From assembly GCA_001692895.1 (NCBI GenBank), contig KV748179.1, positions 4,229,222 to 4,293,221 of the forward strand: 64,000 bases of DNA. The letters are read 5' to 3'. The stretch is from Cenococcum geophilum 1.58. Taxonomy: Eukaryota; Ascomycota; Dothideomycetes; Gloniales; Gloniaceae. The notes under the pieces are model-generated. The model did no database searches. It saw nothing but the letters and a program-made list of their open reading frames with translations, and was not told the DNA's origin. This document shows, piece by piece, positions 1 through 13,700 of this stretch. The translations under genes and the position numbers were made by a program. The first letter of the stretch is position 1; every line of letters starts with the position of its first letter.

Positions 1-911
1 CGCCTTTAGTTGGGACGTAGTGGCGCTCTTTTATAAGTCGGTATATTATTATAAGGATGTTCTTATAGGTACGGCCATATTGTTTATAGGGTGGTAGGTT
101 AACAATAAAATCTATAGCGATATCCGCCTGTAAGCTTTGCAGTGCGAAGAATTGAATAAACGACTTAATTGTGAATGTAGCTCTAAAGTATCTATATATA
201 CACGAACAAAGGTGGGTCACAAGTACCCCTTAATCTTATCCTCAATATAGCCGTAATTGACATTTTAGGCTAATTAAAGCGGCTGTAACCTTTACGGTCC
301 ACAGTAGGTAATACAGCAGTGTCTTTGACGTAGTACTGGTAGTCGGTTACACCGCCTATTGTCGTATAGGTACTAGTAGGGAGTATAGTAGTCCTTAGTA
401 CTTTGTATAAAAGGCCTTAATACGCTTATAACCATAGTAGGTACCTATTAAGTGTTTAACTAAGTCTGTTATTTTAGGCTAGAAGTAGTATTAGTTAAAG
501 AGCTTATAGATTCCTTTTTTGCCTAGGTGGCCGCTTAACCGGAGGTCGTAGGCTATTTAGATTAGTTGCTGTTATAAGTTTTCTAAGTTAGGGATAAATA
601 GGCGGCCTCTATAATAGAGTCTATTCTCTTTTACTTTTAAGGCTGCTATATTAATCTAGCCTAGGCTTTAGAGGTTAGTAGGTAGTATATAGGCGCTAGC
701 GGTTTTTACGGTAATAAGTTAATATAGTAATGGGTTAATAGAGGTGTTATATACTATAGTAATAAGCTTATTAATTTTAAAAGGTAACTCTAGTTCTATA
801 GTATAAAGCTAAGGTGCTGTTAGCTCTATTATAGGTAGTATACCTAGGGCTAAATTCCATACTTTTAGGATTGTTTATTGCTAGAACTAATTTTAGGGGT
901 CTTCTTTTAAC
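1..911 (-). mobile_element. Gypsy A, fossil Gypsy-type LTR element, first part (integrase side)
   Basis: Minus-strand similarity to a Gypsy integrase core lies near the left edge and the zinc-binding/RNase H side lies towards position 900. The element runs off the left edge of the window, so its 3' end is not seen. It is split by Gypsy B: TAAGG at 912-916 is repeated at 8946-8950 and the element resumes at 8951. The sequence is strongly depleted of CpA and carries many breaks spread along its length; it is a dead, RIP-mutated copy. It must be older than Gypsy B. Confidence 0.85.
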
Positions 912-916
912 TAAGG

Positions 917-1337
917 TGTTACGGACGCTTTAAGTACGATGTTATAACTACTTGGAGAGGAGTTGGAAGAAGCTAGTTAGTTAATATAAGCACGGTTTAG
1001 GATGGAACCCATGAAACCATGTAACGAGGAATAGTAAGCAGAGTCACGTGATGTGATCTGTATAATCTGTATAATCTGCGAGATCTATAACAGAGTGAAT
1101 AGAGTAGACAGAGCAGATAGAGCAACAACTTTCTTAGGAGTACGGTTGTGTATTTAAGGACCCTTAGTCCCTACCTAGATAGTTCTTTCCTCGTAGTGAT
1201 TTTTAGAATATAATTAGAGTTAATCTATTAGGCAACCACTCCACCAGTTATTATTACGTTGTTAACTTACTTGTAATACCTATATACCTAGCCTATTAAT
1301 AAGTCCACCGTGGTCCCTACTATAAGGCTTCGTTATA
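917..1337 (+). repeat. 5' LTR of Gypsy B
   Basis: 421 bases beginning TGTTACGG and ending GTTATA (a RIP-altered ..CA end). It matches 8525-8945 at exactly the same length. The differences I read are mostly C/T or G/A transitions. Confidence 0.92.
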
Positions 1338-4300
1338 TAATCACTACTACAGTTACGGTTTTAATAAGTCGAACAATATGCCACTAAAAGCAGCCACTAT
1401 AACGCCATTGACGGCGGCAATTACGTTAGGATTAGGTAACGACACTAGTATGGTAAATACTAACTTACAATAACCTATGACAGTAGGACAGTTATAAGCA
1501 ATAGTTAATTAGTTAATGGGAAATAATGCGGCACTTAAAAATAGGATTAATAGGATAGGAGTAGTAAAGGTTAAGTTACTATCAATTAAAAGATTCTTAG
1601 AAGAGAGATTAAAGCTTAAAGGATTCCTTATGTAAATACACTTTAAGGTTGCGCAAGAAGGAGTAAAGCTGGTAATAACTATGGATCAAGTAGCATATGC
1701 AGGATTGTTCTTATTAGGAAGAGCACTTAAATAATTTAAGCCTTACCTTATAGAGATATAAGCAAATAGAATAATAACAACAAACTAAGAAGTACGGTTT
1801 ATGTTTTTAAGCTAGAATAGATTTATAGAGCGACTTATACAAATGTTTGGGGACCTAGAAGCGACAACTACAGTGGAAAAAAAGCTTTAGGACCTAACAC
1901 AATAAACTTTAGCAATTAAGTACACAATATAATTCTAAACGCTAGCTATATAACTTAAGTGGAATAATAAGGCGCTTATGGCATAGTATAAACAAGGACT
2001 TAAAGCTAAAGTCTAAAATGTAATTATTTTAATAGAAGATATGGACACCCTAAGGGAATTAATAGATTAAGTAATTAAGATTAATAATAGGATCTTCTAA
2101 AGGGAATAGGCTAAGAGGGGCTAGGATAGAGTTCTATAGTTATATAAGACGCAGAGTACGTAACGACTAAAGCTAAGTTAGAAACTATAGTATAGCGCAG
2201 AGCTAATGGACCTAAGTAGTACTAAAGAAACCTATAAAAGATGGAGTAAGAAACCATAGAAACCTAGAGGTTAAGGATTAAGTAATTATAGGACTAAGGA
2301 GTATAGGCTAAACTAAGGATCTTAGTAATAGAAGACGTTTAAGTAAACTCTATAGCAAAAATAATGGTTTAAAGATAGAGCTTATATAAATTATGGAAAA
2401 CAGAGTTATTTTGCTAAAGACTATAGAAGTGGTTAGAGTTATTACGCAGTAAAGGGAACTAGACTAGTAGTATATAATATATACGTATAGAGGAATGATA
2501 GTGCGCTATAAGGAACAAAAGAATGTTTAATTAGAAGTTTTGCGTTTTGTTATAATAACGCATGCCAAATTTATAAAGACGCTAAGTATGGTGCAAGCTA
2601 TTAGCCATAAGAGCCAGAGTTAAAAGGATTTAAAGGAACTAAAGAGTTAGATAAAGATTAAAATTAACTCTATAAGCTAGATTAAGATATTATAGCAATA
2701 TACGGACAAAGATTAGTAATAATAATAATAGAGTTAAAGTACTTATTAATTAACAGCGACGAGGACAGTAAAGGAACTAACTGGGGGTATTTAAACCTTA
2801 ATAACGTAATAGAAGTAGAGACTAAGACCGCTATAGAGTAAGGTTTAGTAACGGGCATTATAACACCGTTAAATATAGTATCTATTGCTTTATAAGACGG
2901 AAGGAGTAATATCTAAAGACGATTAAGTAAGTAGACAACTGCTAGTGCTAACTTACTACTTAATAAAGGCAAAAGGCTAAAGGCTTAAGATTCTTAAGAT
3001 GAGATAAAAGACGACTAAGATTCTTAAGAAGAAATAAGGTATACTTAAGGACCTATAACGGACGAAAACTGATAGAGTAGAGTAGTAGCTTAGTTTAAGA
3101 ATATATAAATAAGCTTGGGATAAGTGTTCCTAACGGCATAAGACTCTTAAGATGAGATAAGTAAGATCTAGGACTTTTAAGATAAGATGAGGACACTAAT
3201 AAAGCCTAGTTGGACTAAGGCTGGAGCTAAGCTTAAGTTAGAAGCAAGCTTAGGATTAAAGAATCTAAGGGATTAGGAATTTGGAGTATAAATTAGAATA
3301 CCTAAAAGCAAGAGGCAAGGAGCTTCTTTATAAATTAGAGAATCTATAATATAAATAGTAGTTAGACTAGGAGACAGATATATAAACCTAGAGGACTTAT
3401 TAGTTAAACAAAATATTTAGACTAAAGATTAAGAGTTAAATACCGAGACTAAGAAGCAAGAGGACTTTAAGGATCTACTTATAAGACGCGAAAAGAGAGA
3501 AACTATAGAGGAGTTTAGAGCGAGAATTACCTTATAGCAGGAATAAAAACTAGATAAGAGATCTAGCATATTAGGATATATAAGGGACAGAGCACCTATA
3601 TAAAGGATTACTAATAGGCCAAGAACAGGCACACTAAGAGCTAAATGGCTTACTAAACTGGAATAAGAAGAGGATCTAGGGATTCTTACTAGGTTTAAGG
3701 AATAATATATAAAGGGCTGTTATGACGTAGTAATAAGAAGATACTTCCTTACGAATAAGCCGTATATACTTTAGCAGCTATACTAAAAGTGGTATAGATA
3801 GCGACATAATAATAAATAGGAAGATTTCTATATATAGTTAGACGAAAAAGTTATCCAAGACTACCTAATTACGGAAAAAGCGATAAATTATATTAAGGGA
3901 GCATTAATTATAACATTAAAGGATCTAAAGGAACGGTTAGAGGACTAGAGAAGTAAGAGACGCGTTTTAGTACCTGTAAATAAAGTTATAATGTTTAGAT
4001 TAGCGTAATAAAGGTTTAAACTTAAGGATAAAGATAAGCTAAGAGTTAACCTAAAACACCTAGTATATTACACACTATTATGGATTGTATGCGTAGACGA
4101 TATATACAAAATGCATAAAAATCTAAAAAAAAAGAATTGGAAATACCCTATAAGGATATACTAGATAATAGATAAATAATAGTATAAAAATGCTAAGTAT
4201 ATATACGGATAGCATCTAGCAGAAGTCTAAGAGGAAGGAGATTTAATACTTTAACTAGGAAGATTCCTTATGGAAAAATGCTTAGATAGACGACAATAGT

Positions 4301-7300
4301 AGAAATATCTAAAGAATACCTATCTATGGCATATTAAAGATAAAAAGCGAACTAGGTATTAGCTAAAGAATAAGCTAAGTATAATAGGATTAAGCAGCTA
4401 ATAGTTAGGAAAAGTAGAGGCCTATAGGACTAGAGGGAGCCAGTAGTAGAGCCTTAGACCCTTAAAGGAATTTAAGGATAACACCTAAATCTAAGAATTA
4501 AATGGCAAGATTAATAATTTAAAGTATTAGTAGATAGTGGAGTAATAAGGAACTATATTTTACTAATAGCAGTTAAAAGAATAGGGCTACCACATAGGTA
4601 GAAAGAGCACCCTTACCTATTAGTAATAATTTTAGGAGATCTAATAGCCTATAGAGGAGGTATTATTAATCTTAAAATAGGACTAATTTAGATAACCATT
4701 AAAGGAAGATAAATTGAGATGTCTTTTAATATATTACTATTAGGGAATAATAAGGCAGTATTAGGAATGCCTTAGTTATAGGAATATAATCTAAAAATTG
4801 ATTAGGTTATAGGTTAGGTTAATATTAGAGATATATAATAACGCAAGATATAATAATAAACTAAGTTAATATAGTACTAAGTTAGAGTGATATACGAGGA
4901 GACCAATTAAGGATTAAGCTATGTACCAAAAAGATACTATAAGTATAGTAAAAAGTTATGGTTACTAGAAAGTGAAAAGCTGTTAAATTATATAGTATAG
5001 GATTATAAGATAGAGTTAAAACTAGGAATAAGTCTAAGGTTCTACCTAACTTATAAGTTAATAGAAAAAGAGTTATAAGCACTTAAGGAGTTTATCTAGG
5101 AAAATCTTTAAAAAGGATATATTAGACTATTATAGTTATTAGCGGGATATCTAGTACTATTCGTATTAAAGAAGAATAGAAAACTTAGACTATATATTAA
5201 CTATAGATAGTTAAACAGCATTACTAGAAAGGATAGATATCCTTTATCCTTAATTAGCGAAATCTAAAATAGGATTAGTAATACGTAAATCTTTATAAAG
5301 ATAGATCTAAGATGGGTATACTATTAGATTAGAATTAAGGAAGGCGATAAATGGAAGGCAGCCTTTAGGTTAAAGGAAGGATTATATAAACTATTAGTTA
5401 TATAATTTGGGCTTATAAACGTACTAGCAACCTTTTAAAAGCGCATTAATAATATATTAAAAGAACATTTAGATAAATTTGTTATGGTATACCTTAACGA
5501 CATTATTATCTACTTAATAAGTAAGGAAGAATATAGAGAACACGTTAAATAGGTTTTAAAGAGACTATAAGAAGAATAGATACTAGTGGTAATTAAGAAA
5601 TGCGAGTTCTTTACTAAAAAGACTAATTTTATTAGATTTATTATTAAACTAGGCCAACTTAGCATAGATCTAAAGAAGATTAAGGCTATAGTGAATTAGC
5701 AAGAACTAGAAAATGTAACGCAGTTAAGGTTATTTTTAGGGTTCTGTAATTACTGTAGAAGGTTTATAGCTTAATGGTTAAAGGATATTAAGCTACTTAT
5801 AAGATTAATGAAGAAGGAAGAATTATAGGCATAGGGAGAGAAATAAAAGGAACTGTTTAAGAAGATTAAATAGTTGTTCACCTAGGAACCAGTTCTTAAA
5901 ATCTATTAACTATAGTTAGAGATAGTGGTTGAAACGGATGTATTAGACTATATATTAAGAGCGTGCTTTCTATAGAAATATTAAGATATATAGCACCTAG
6001 TGGCATATTACAGTTAAAAGATAACACTACTGGAACTGAACTATGACATCTATAATAAGGAGTTATTAGGTATAGTTATAGTACTAAAGGAATAGAGATT
6101 ATTCTTATAAGGTATAGAAAAACTATTTATAATTAGGACGGATTATAAGAACCTAATAGGGTTCCTAATAACGAAAGAACTTAATTATAAATAGGTTAGA
6201 TAGGTAGAGATGCTTATAGAATACTATTTTAAGATTTAGTATACCAAGGGTATAGAGAATGCACGAGCAGATGCTCTAAGTAGAAAGGCTAAACTATAAA
6301 ATAATAAAAAGCTATTAGGGGCTTTATTGCGAAAGGATATAGATAGATTAATTAGGTATAATTATCTAAAGATTACGACAATATAAGAAGAGAAAACCTA
6401 TAAATTACTAGAAAGTAATTAGATATAAAAGATCCTAGATATATAAACAGAGGATTTAGACTTAGAGCAGTATAAAAATTAAGAAGCGATATATATACTA
6501 AGATCTATTATAAAAGAGTTTGTTAAGTTATTTTATAAAGGACTAATTTAAGGATATAACGGAGCTATAGGCTTAGTGTTAAGACTTTAAAAAGAGTATA
6601 TTATTAATAGAATTTGGGAACTAGCTAGGTAAGTTATAAAAGAATATCTAGATTACTAAAGGAATAAACCTATAAGGCATAAACTATATAGAAAGCTACA
6701 ACCTATTAAAATACTAGAGAGACTATAGGAGGTCGTATTATAGGACTTTATTATTAAGTTACTAAAGTTAAGAGACCCTATTACCGGATAAGATTATAAT
6801 ATAATCTTAGTAATAATAGATAAGCTTATAAAGTGGGGATATTTTATAGCATATTTAGAGGAAATATTAGCGGAAGATGTCGCTAGAATTTATGTAAAAA
6901 AAGTATTTATAAGATATAGAGTACTAAATAAGATTATATCGGATAGAGATCTAAGATTTGTAGTAGCATTTTAGAAAGTATTCTTAGCAGAGTAATGAGT
7001 TTAAGCAGCAACTTCTACCGTATATTATCCACAGATAGACGGTTAAACGGAAAGATTAAATTAGACACTAAAATAGTACCTAAGGCATTATATTAATTAT
7101 GCACAGAATAATTAGGTATCGCTATTACTAGTTATATAGTTTATATATAATATAACACCACCAGAGGGAATAGGCACGTTACTATTTAAGGCGAATTACG
7201 GATATGAGCTAAGGACCTTACTATTGCTATATTAAGTAAAGAAGATAAGTAGCACAGCTAAGTAAAGAATAAAGAGTTTAATAAATCTTTATGTAGACCT

Positions 7301-8524
7301 TACGAAAATAGCTAAGGTGGTATAGTAAAGGATAAAAAAGTACTATAATGCTAAGAGATCTAAGGGACTAGATCTTAAGGAGGGAGATAAAGTATAGCTA
7401 CTACACAAAAATTTTAAGAGTTGATAATTAAGTAAGAAGTTAGACTACGTTAGACTAGGACCTTTTAAAATTATATAGAAAATTTCACTGGTTATATTTA
7501 AGTTAAACCTACTAGCTAAAATGAAGATCTACCCTATATAGTATATTATAATGCTAGAGCCAGTATACGGGAATGTTAAGCCGCTAATCTATAAGGCAGA
7601 TATGTATAGAGGACAAGAAAAAGATAAATAGTAAGTTTTAAAGATCGTTAGTTATAAGGACGTAGATAATAAAATATAGTATAAAGTAAAGTAAATAGGC
7701 TATAACGAGACTACTTAGGAGCTACTAGAGAACCTAAAGAACGCTATAGAAAAGGTACAGGAGTATTAAAAGAGAAAAGGTTAGGTAATATTAATAAAGA
7801 GGAATCGCTAAAGAATGAGTTACCTAAGGGGGACCTAGGAAGAGCGACTGCCGAACTACTCAGAGTTGTTTCCTTCTCTATTAGAAGAGAATCTGTTCTA
7901 TTATTACTAAGTTCCTATAGACCTTATTTTATAAGCTTCTACTCCTTAAAATAAACTTTCTTGCAAACTTTCTTAAGATAAATTAGTTAAGTAGATGCAG
8001 CAAGACGAGAATTAAGAGCCTATTGTTGAGTATTAGCAGCCTCTTTCTTAGCGTTATATAAATAACAAAGTTCCGCCAAAGCAACGGATAACTTATTATT
8101 AAGCTTTGCAGTAGTAAATTAAATATAAGACCCTATAACAAATTACATAGGGAACTTAGAGACTATTAAGAGCTATAGGACGCGTATACTTAGCGTTAGA
8201 AACTAAGCGAACATTATAAGACGATTAAATATTTGCTCTAGTGCACTTTAAATAAGAGGAAGGTTACTAAGACGAAGGACTCGCCAACGTAATATAAACT
8301 AATCCCTCTTTTATATAATAAGAATATGGAGATAGTATTACTTCACCAAGCGATAGTATGGAAGAGACTATACGCGTATAATAAAGAGTTAAAGAAGAAG
8401 AAGGTACTTTAGGCATTATAAGTAACAATATTAACCAAATTAATTAGACGGATATTACACCTCTAAGGAATAACTTAGAGATGCTAGGTATCTTTAAGGA
8501 CGAAGATAGAGAGGAGGGAGATGG

Positions 8525-8945
8525 TATTACGGACGCTTTAAGTACGATATTATAACTACTTAGAGAGGAGTTGGAAGAAGCTAGTTGGTTAATATAAGCA
8601 CGGTTTAGGATGGAACCCGTAGAACTATATAACAAGAAATAGTAAGCAGAGTCACGTAATGTAATCTGTGTAATCTATATAATCTATAAGATCTATAATA
8701 GAGCGAATAGAGTAGACAGAGTAGATAGAGCAACGACTTTCTTAGGAGTATGGTTGTGTATTTAAGGACCCTTAGTCCCTACCTAGATAGTTCTTTCCTT
8801 GTAGTAATTTTTAGAATACAATTAGAGTTAATCTATTAGGCAACCACTCCACTAGTTATTATTACGTTGTTAACTTACTTGCAATACCTATATACCTAGC
8901 CCATTAACAAGTCCACCGTAGTCCCTACTATAAGGCTTCGTTATA
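8525..8945 (+). repeat. 3' LTR of Gypsy B
   Basis: 421 bases, partner of 917-1337. It is preceded by a purine tract and followed by the target duplication TAAGG at 8946-8950. Its terminal TG has become TA, as expected of RIP. Confidence 0.92.
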
Positions 8946-8950
8946 TAAGG

Positions 8951-10510
8951 GAGGTCTTATAAGCGGCGTATTAGGCTATTTAGCTTAGTACTTTATACTC
9001 CCGGTCTATATATAATTTTAAAGTTAAAATTAGAGAGGAACTCGTTCTAGTATACTTAGCGTTAGTTTAGCTGCTTTATAGTTATAAAATATTTAAGGTT
9101 ATAATAGCCCGTAAGGACTTTAGTTAGCTAATTAGGTTCTACTAAGAAGAGTTCTAGTTAGAATTCCTTAAACGCTTATATAATCGCGAGAAGTTCCTTA
9201 TTATAGATTTTATAGTTATACTCTTATAGTATAAGCTTAGACGAGTAAAATATAACTAGGTAGAGAAGGCCGTTATTACCTATTTAGGGAAGGACGCCTG
9301 CGTTAATATAGTCTAAGGAGTCGGTTTTAAGGTAGAGTTATTATCCTAGTGCAAAGTAAGCTAGGATAGGTGCTTTAGTAAAAGCATTTTTAAGGTCTTA
9401 GAACGCTTTCTCGTATTTAGGCATCTAGGTAAAATATAAGTACGTTTTTCTTCCTTTTATAAAAAGGCCCTTTATTCGCATTATTGCTATAAGTAGTACT
9501 ACTACACCTAAGAAGTTATATATAAATTTCTGATAGAAGTTAGCGAAATTAAAGAAGGCTTATATATCCTTAATGCAGTTAGGGGCTTGCTATTTAGTAA
9601 TTATATATACTTTCTTAGGGTCTATATAGATACCCTTAGTAGTAACAATTAGTTTAAGGTATTTTACTTCTATAACTAAGAATTTATACTTCTTTAAATT
9701 AATATAAAATCCTACGTCCTTAAGGCGCTCTAGGACTTTTTAAACGTGCTTAGTATGCTTAAAAGAGTCGTTACTATAGATAAGTATATCGTCTAGGTAC
9801 GCAAAGTAGAAGTCATTAAGGTAGTCCTATAAGGCGTTATTAATATAGCTTTAAAAGGTACCTAGGCCGTTATATACGCCAAAGGGCATAATAGTATATC
9901 TAAATTGGCCGAAGCGTAATACAAATATAGTTTTCTATTTATTACCTTCCTATATTTAGAGATAGTTAAAGGCAGCAATAATATTAAGCTTAGTATAGAT
10001 TTTGGCTTAACTAAGCCGCTTAAAAGTCTTATATATAAGCAGTATAAGGTATTAGTTCTTAATTATAATAGCGTTAAGTCCTCTATAGTTAATATAGAAT
10101 TAAATACCTCCTTTTAGCTTCTTAGTAAAAAGGATAGGGGCGGCTGCTAGGGATATACTAGGACAAATAAATCCTTTATTAAGGTGTTTATTAATATACT
10201 TTTTTATAACTAGAAGTTTATTTTTAAATATTAGGTAAGGTCTTTTATAAAGTAGCATTTTTCCTTATTTAATATTAATAGTATAGTTATTAGGTTAATA
10301 TAGGAGGAGTATATTTACGCTCTTTTATAAGTATATATTAATAAAGTTATAGTACCTCTTAGGGAGGAGCTAACGGAGTTCTTTATTAATAAGTCCTTTT
10401 TTAAGTTTTATATATAAGGGCGCGGAGAGACTTCGGGGAAGATTCGAAGGAACGATATAAATTCTATCTAAATCTAAGGGTATATAGCTCTTGCTAAGAA
10501 CAAGACGTTG
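8951..10510 (-). mobile_element. Gypsy A, second part (RNase H to reverse transcriptase side)
   Basis: This continues Gypsy A after the Gypsy B insertion. RNase H-like sequence lies up to about 9,400 and reverse transcriptase-like sequence at about 9,400-10,200, with the YxDD-type active-site region near 9,790-9,800, all on the minus strand. The element stops at the LTR of Gypsy C near 10,510; its gag end and 5' LTR are not seen here. Many RIP-type breaks. Confidence 0.8.
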
Positions 10511-10714
10511 TGTAAAGAAGAGAAAGGAATAACAAGAGAATCATATAATTAATAGTTAGGGGCTTAGTGGTCGATGCGTACGCACGTGCGCACGCGGTCT
10601 TCGACGGACTTTAGTAATTCAATTAATCTAGCAGATTTTGGTTAAAGCGTTGGAATTTATCTGTCGAGTGTTTTACCAAGACATTCCTACTGTAACTGGG
10701 CTAGTCCCGTTACA
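10511..10714 (-). repeat. 3' LTR of Gypsy C
   Basis: 204 bases with matching inverted ends TGTAA..TTACA, next to a polypurine-like tract on the right. No second copy is present, so the left boundary rests only on the end motif. The length is close to the 202-203-base LTRs at 22,280 and 39,618. Confidence 0.6.
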
Positions 10715-13700
10715 GTACCCCCCCTTTTGGCCGAAGGTCCAAATAATTTAATTTTAGTTAAGACTTATAACTTATCGCGTATTGTGTTTTCGCGTTGGGT
10801 GGCGGTATAGGGTTTTACTAATTTTATCGTTAAATAGACCAATTAGGATTTTCTATCCCTAGGATAGAAAATTGCTATTGGCTCAGTTAAGGCGGTAAGC
10901 AGAACTAATATCTTTATAGTAGGTCTTAGTAAGGCAGATCTAACTAATTAGACAACTTTAACCGGCGGTTGAAGTTTCTTAACATCTTATATATTACGTG
11001 ATTGTATTACGAACGTCGTGACGTATTTTAAGTCTTTTTTAATTTTGGGCTTCTTGCTATTGTATTTTATATATTTATATTAGGTGGCAATTATTTACTT
11101 TTATATTATATCTATTTAGCTAAAGTAGGCCGCGGAGGATGGTCCTTGTGGAATTCTTTTACTAGGGAAGGCGTATTGGTCTTAATCTGGTTATAGGTTT
11201 CCTAAGTTTATATTTTATATCCTTCCCATTTAATAAGAAGTTTAAATTATTTAGATTATGTCTTCTATTGTATATTATTAATTAAGTTAATAAAGTAAGA
11301 ACCGTTGCCGTTGTTAATAATTATAGAAGGTGGCGGTAGTACTTCGCGAGTTATAGGTTTACCCTTTAAGGGTTATAGCAAGTTTACGTAAAACGTTGGA
11401 TGTATTTTTATCTTAGTTAGTAGTTTAAGTTTATAAGCGTATGGGCTTAGTTTCTTTTTAACTTAGTACGGACCCGTAAACTTCTAGTCTAGTTTCTTTA
11501 AAGGTCGTTAAGTCTTTAGGTTTTGTATATTTAGGTAAACTATATTACCTTCCTTAAAGTCCCACGCGGGAGCTCGTCCTTTATTTATATGCTATTCCTA
11601 TACCGTTTAAGCATACGCTAATTTACTTCGTAGTAGTTCCGTTAACTGCTTTATTTAATTAGCGAAGTTATATACGTTAATTAGTTAAATCCTCTTAATT
11701 ATGGGTCCTATTATATTAATTTCGGGTTATAGTTTAAATCTAAGTTAAGGGTCTTGTCCGTAGGTTGCGTAGAACGGCGTTACGCCTATTAATTTGTTTC
11801 TCGTACTATTCGCAGTAAACTTAGCTAATAGTAGCCATTTCTCCTAGTCGTCTTATAGGTAGGAGCAGTATATTCATAGGTATTATTCTATAATTGTGTT
11901 TGTAATTTTGGTTTAACTATCTATCTCTAGATAAAATATAGTTAAGAGTTGTGTTTATATACTTAATTGTTTATATAGGGCTTGCCAGAAGTCTGAAACG
12001 AACTGGCTTCCGTAGTTAGATATTATTAAATTAGGAAGTCTATATAGCTTAAAGACGTGCTTAATAAAACATTTGGCTATTAATATTGCATTAATTAAGT
12101 CTATAGGAATTATATATCGTATTTTCGTAAGATAGTTAATAACTACCATAACATTTATAAATCTATTACTGTTAGGTAGGTCGACTACAAAGTTAATTAA
12201 GATATCTCGCCATCTTTGCATTAGAATTGGCAACGGTTAAAGTACTCCTTACTTCTTTATATGAGAGGTCTTCCTATACACGCACATTCTGTATACTCGG
12301 ACGTATTTTTATATATAGTTGTGTATTATAGGCCAGTAGTATACTCGTTGGATAATCTTATAGGTCTTTACACGGCTAGGATGCCCTAATATAGGGGAAT
12401 CGTGTACGAATTTGAGTATCTTAAATCATAAGGGTTCGGAATTTGGGACTACTATCTTCTGTTAATAGTATAACCGATTATTATAGATTTTGCATTTAGC
12501 GAGTGTAATATCCTTATATTGCCGTTTCCCTATTTAAATTGCTTTTATTATATCTGCTATCTAGAAGTCGTTCTTATATTCGTGTTCTATTAATTTATTA
12601 ACTTCTATATCCCACTTATTAATTTCTAATTTATTCCTGTTAAGCTCCGCGTCTAGAAATATAGGGCGTAGTTTCTTAAAGTATTTAGGGGGCAGTAGAA
12701 TTCGTAATTAATTTATAATCCGTTCGTTAGAGGCGTTTATAGGTAAGTTCTATAATTATTATATTAATAAGTTAGGCTTCTAGTTAAGTTTGCTAGGTTA
12801 ATATATAATCTTAAAGTTAAATTATAAAAGGTATTCGGCCTAACGAATTTGGTGATGTGTTAATTGTTTTATAGTTATAAAGTACTATAGGTTTTTGTGG
12901 TCCGTTAATACGCGTATTAGGAATAACAATCCTTTAAGTTCTGGGCGCTATTATTTAAAGCATCTAACAATTATAAGCAGTTCCTTATTATATATCTTAT
13001 AGTTTGATTTAGTAGGGGTAAGTTTCTAAAAAAGAAAGGCTACTAGGCGCAGCTCGCCGTTCTTATTGTACTACAATAATATCCCTCCTAGTGCATAATT
13101 AGACGAGTTTATTTTAATAATACATTTAAGGTCTAGATCGAAGTGGGCGAGGATTAAAGCAGTTATAAAACGATATTTTAGGTCATTAAAAGCTTATTCG
13201 CATTTAGTAGTCCATTTAAATCTTACGTTCTTCCTTATTAAGTTTACTAATAGCTAAACGATTTTTAAGAAGTAATTAATAAATTAACGGTAGAAATTTG
13301 CAAATTCTAAAAATCCTTAGATGTCTTATATACTACTAGGACTTTCCTAGTTTATAATCGTAGCGATTTTCTTAGGGTCTATTTTGATTCCATTACGGGA
13401 TATAATTAGGCCTAAGTACGTGACTTCGGACGTATAGAACTTGCATTTCTTAATATCGCATTGTAAGCCCGCGTCTCGCAGGCGTTTAAGGACTATTCGG
13501 ATGTGCTTTTAATATTTAGAAAGCAAAGACAAATAGATTAAGATATCATTAATATACGCGGTAACAAATATATTAAGGAATTCGCGAAGCGTATTGTTAA
13601 CGTATTACTAAAACGTACTAAGACCGTTCTTTACGCTAAACGGCATTACTAGGTATTTAAAAAGTCCCTATCGTATATAGAAAGCCGTATACTTCTTATC

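Larger units (their letters stand above)
917..8945 (+). mobile_element. Gypsy B, full-length fossil Gypsy-type LTR element inserted in Gypsy A
   Basis: Complete structure of 8,029 bases: two 421-base LTRs, 5-base target duplication TAAGG (912-916 and 8946-8950), and a purine-rich tract directly before the right LTR (about 8,500-8,523). Order on the plus strand is gag-like region with a zinc-knuckle-like stretch near 2,380-2,430, aspartic protease near 4,500, reverse transcriptase about 5,050-5,700, RNase H about 5,900-6,400, integrase about 6,500-7,500 and a possible chromodomain-like end near 7,560-7,770. This order (RT before IN) assigns it to Gypsy/Metaviridae. About 2 kb between the zinc knuckle and the protease and about 700 bases after pol are unassigned, which makes it longer than a typical fungal Gypsy. 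It is broken in many places by RIP-type transitions. Confidence 0.9.

Noticed and set aside
11955-12233. A 92-residue open frame that looks like a gene
   Set aside because: It is a surviving stretch of the Gypsy C integrase inside a dead element, not a host gene.
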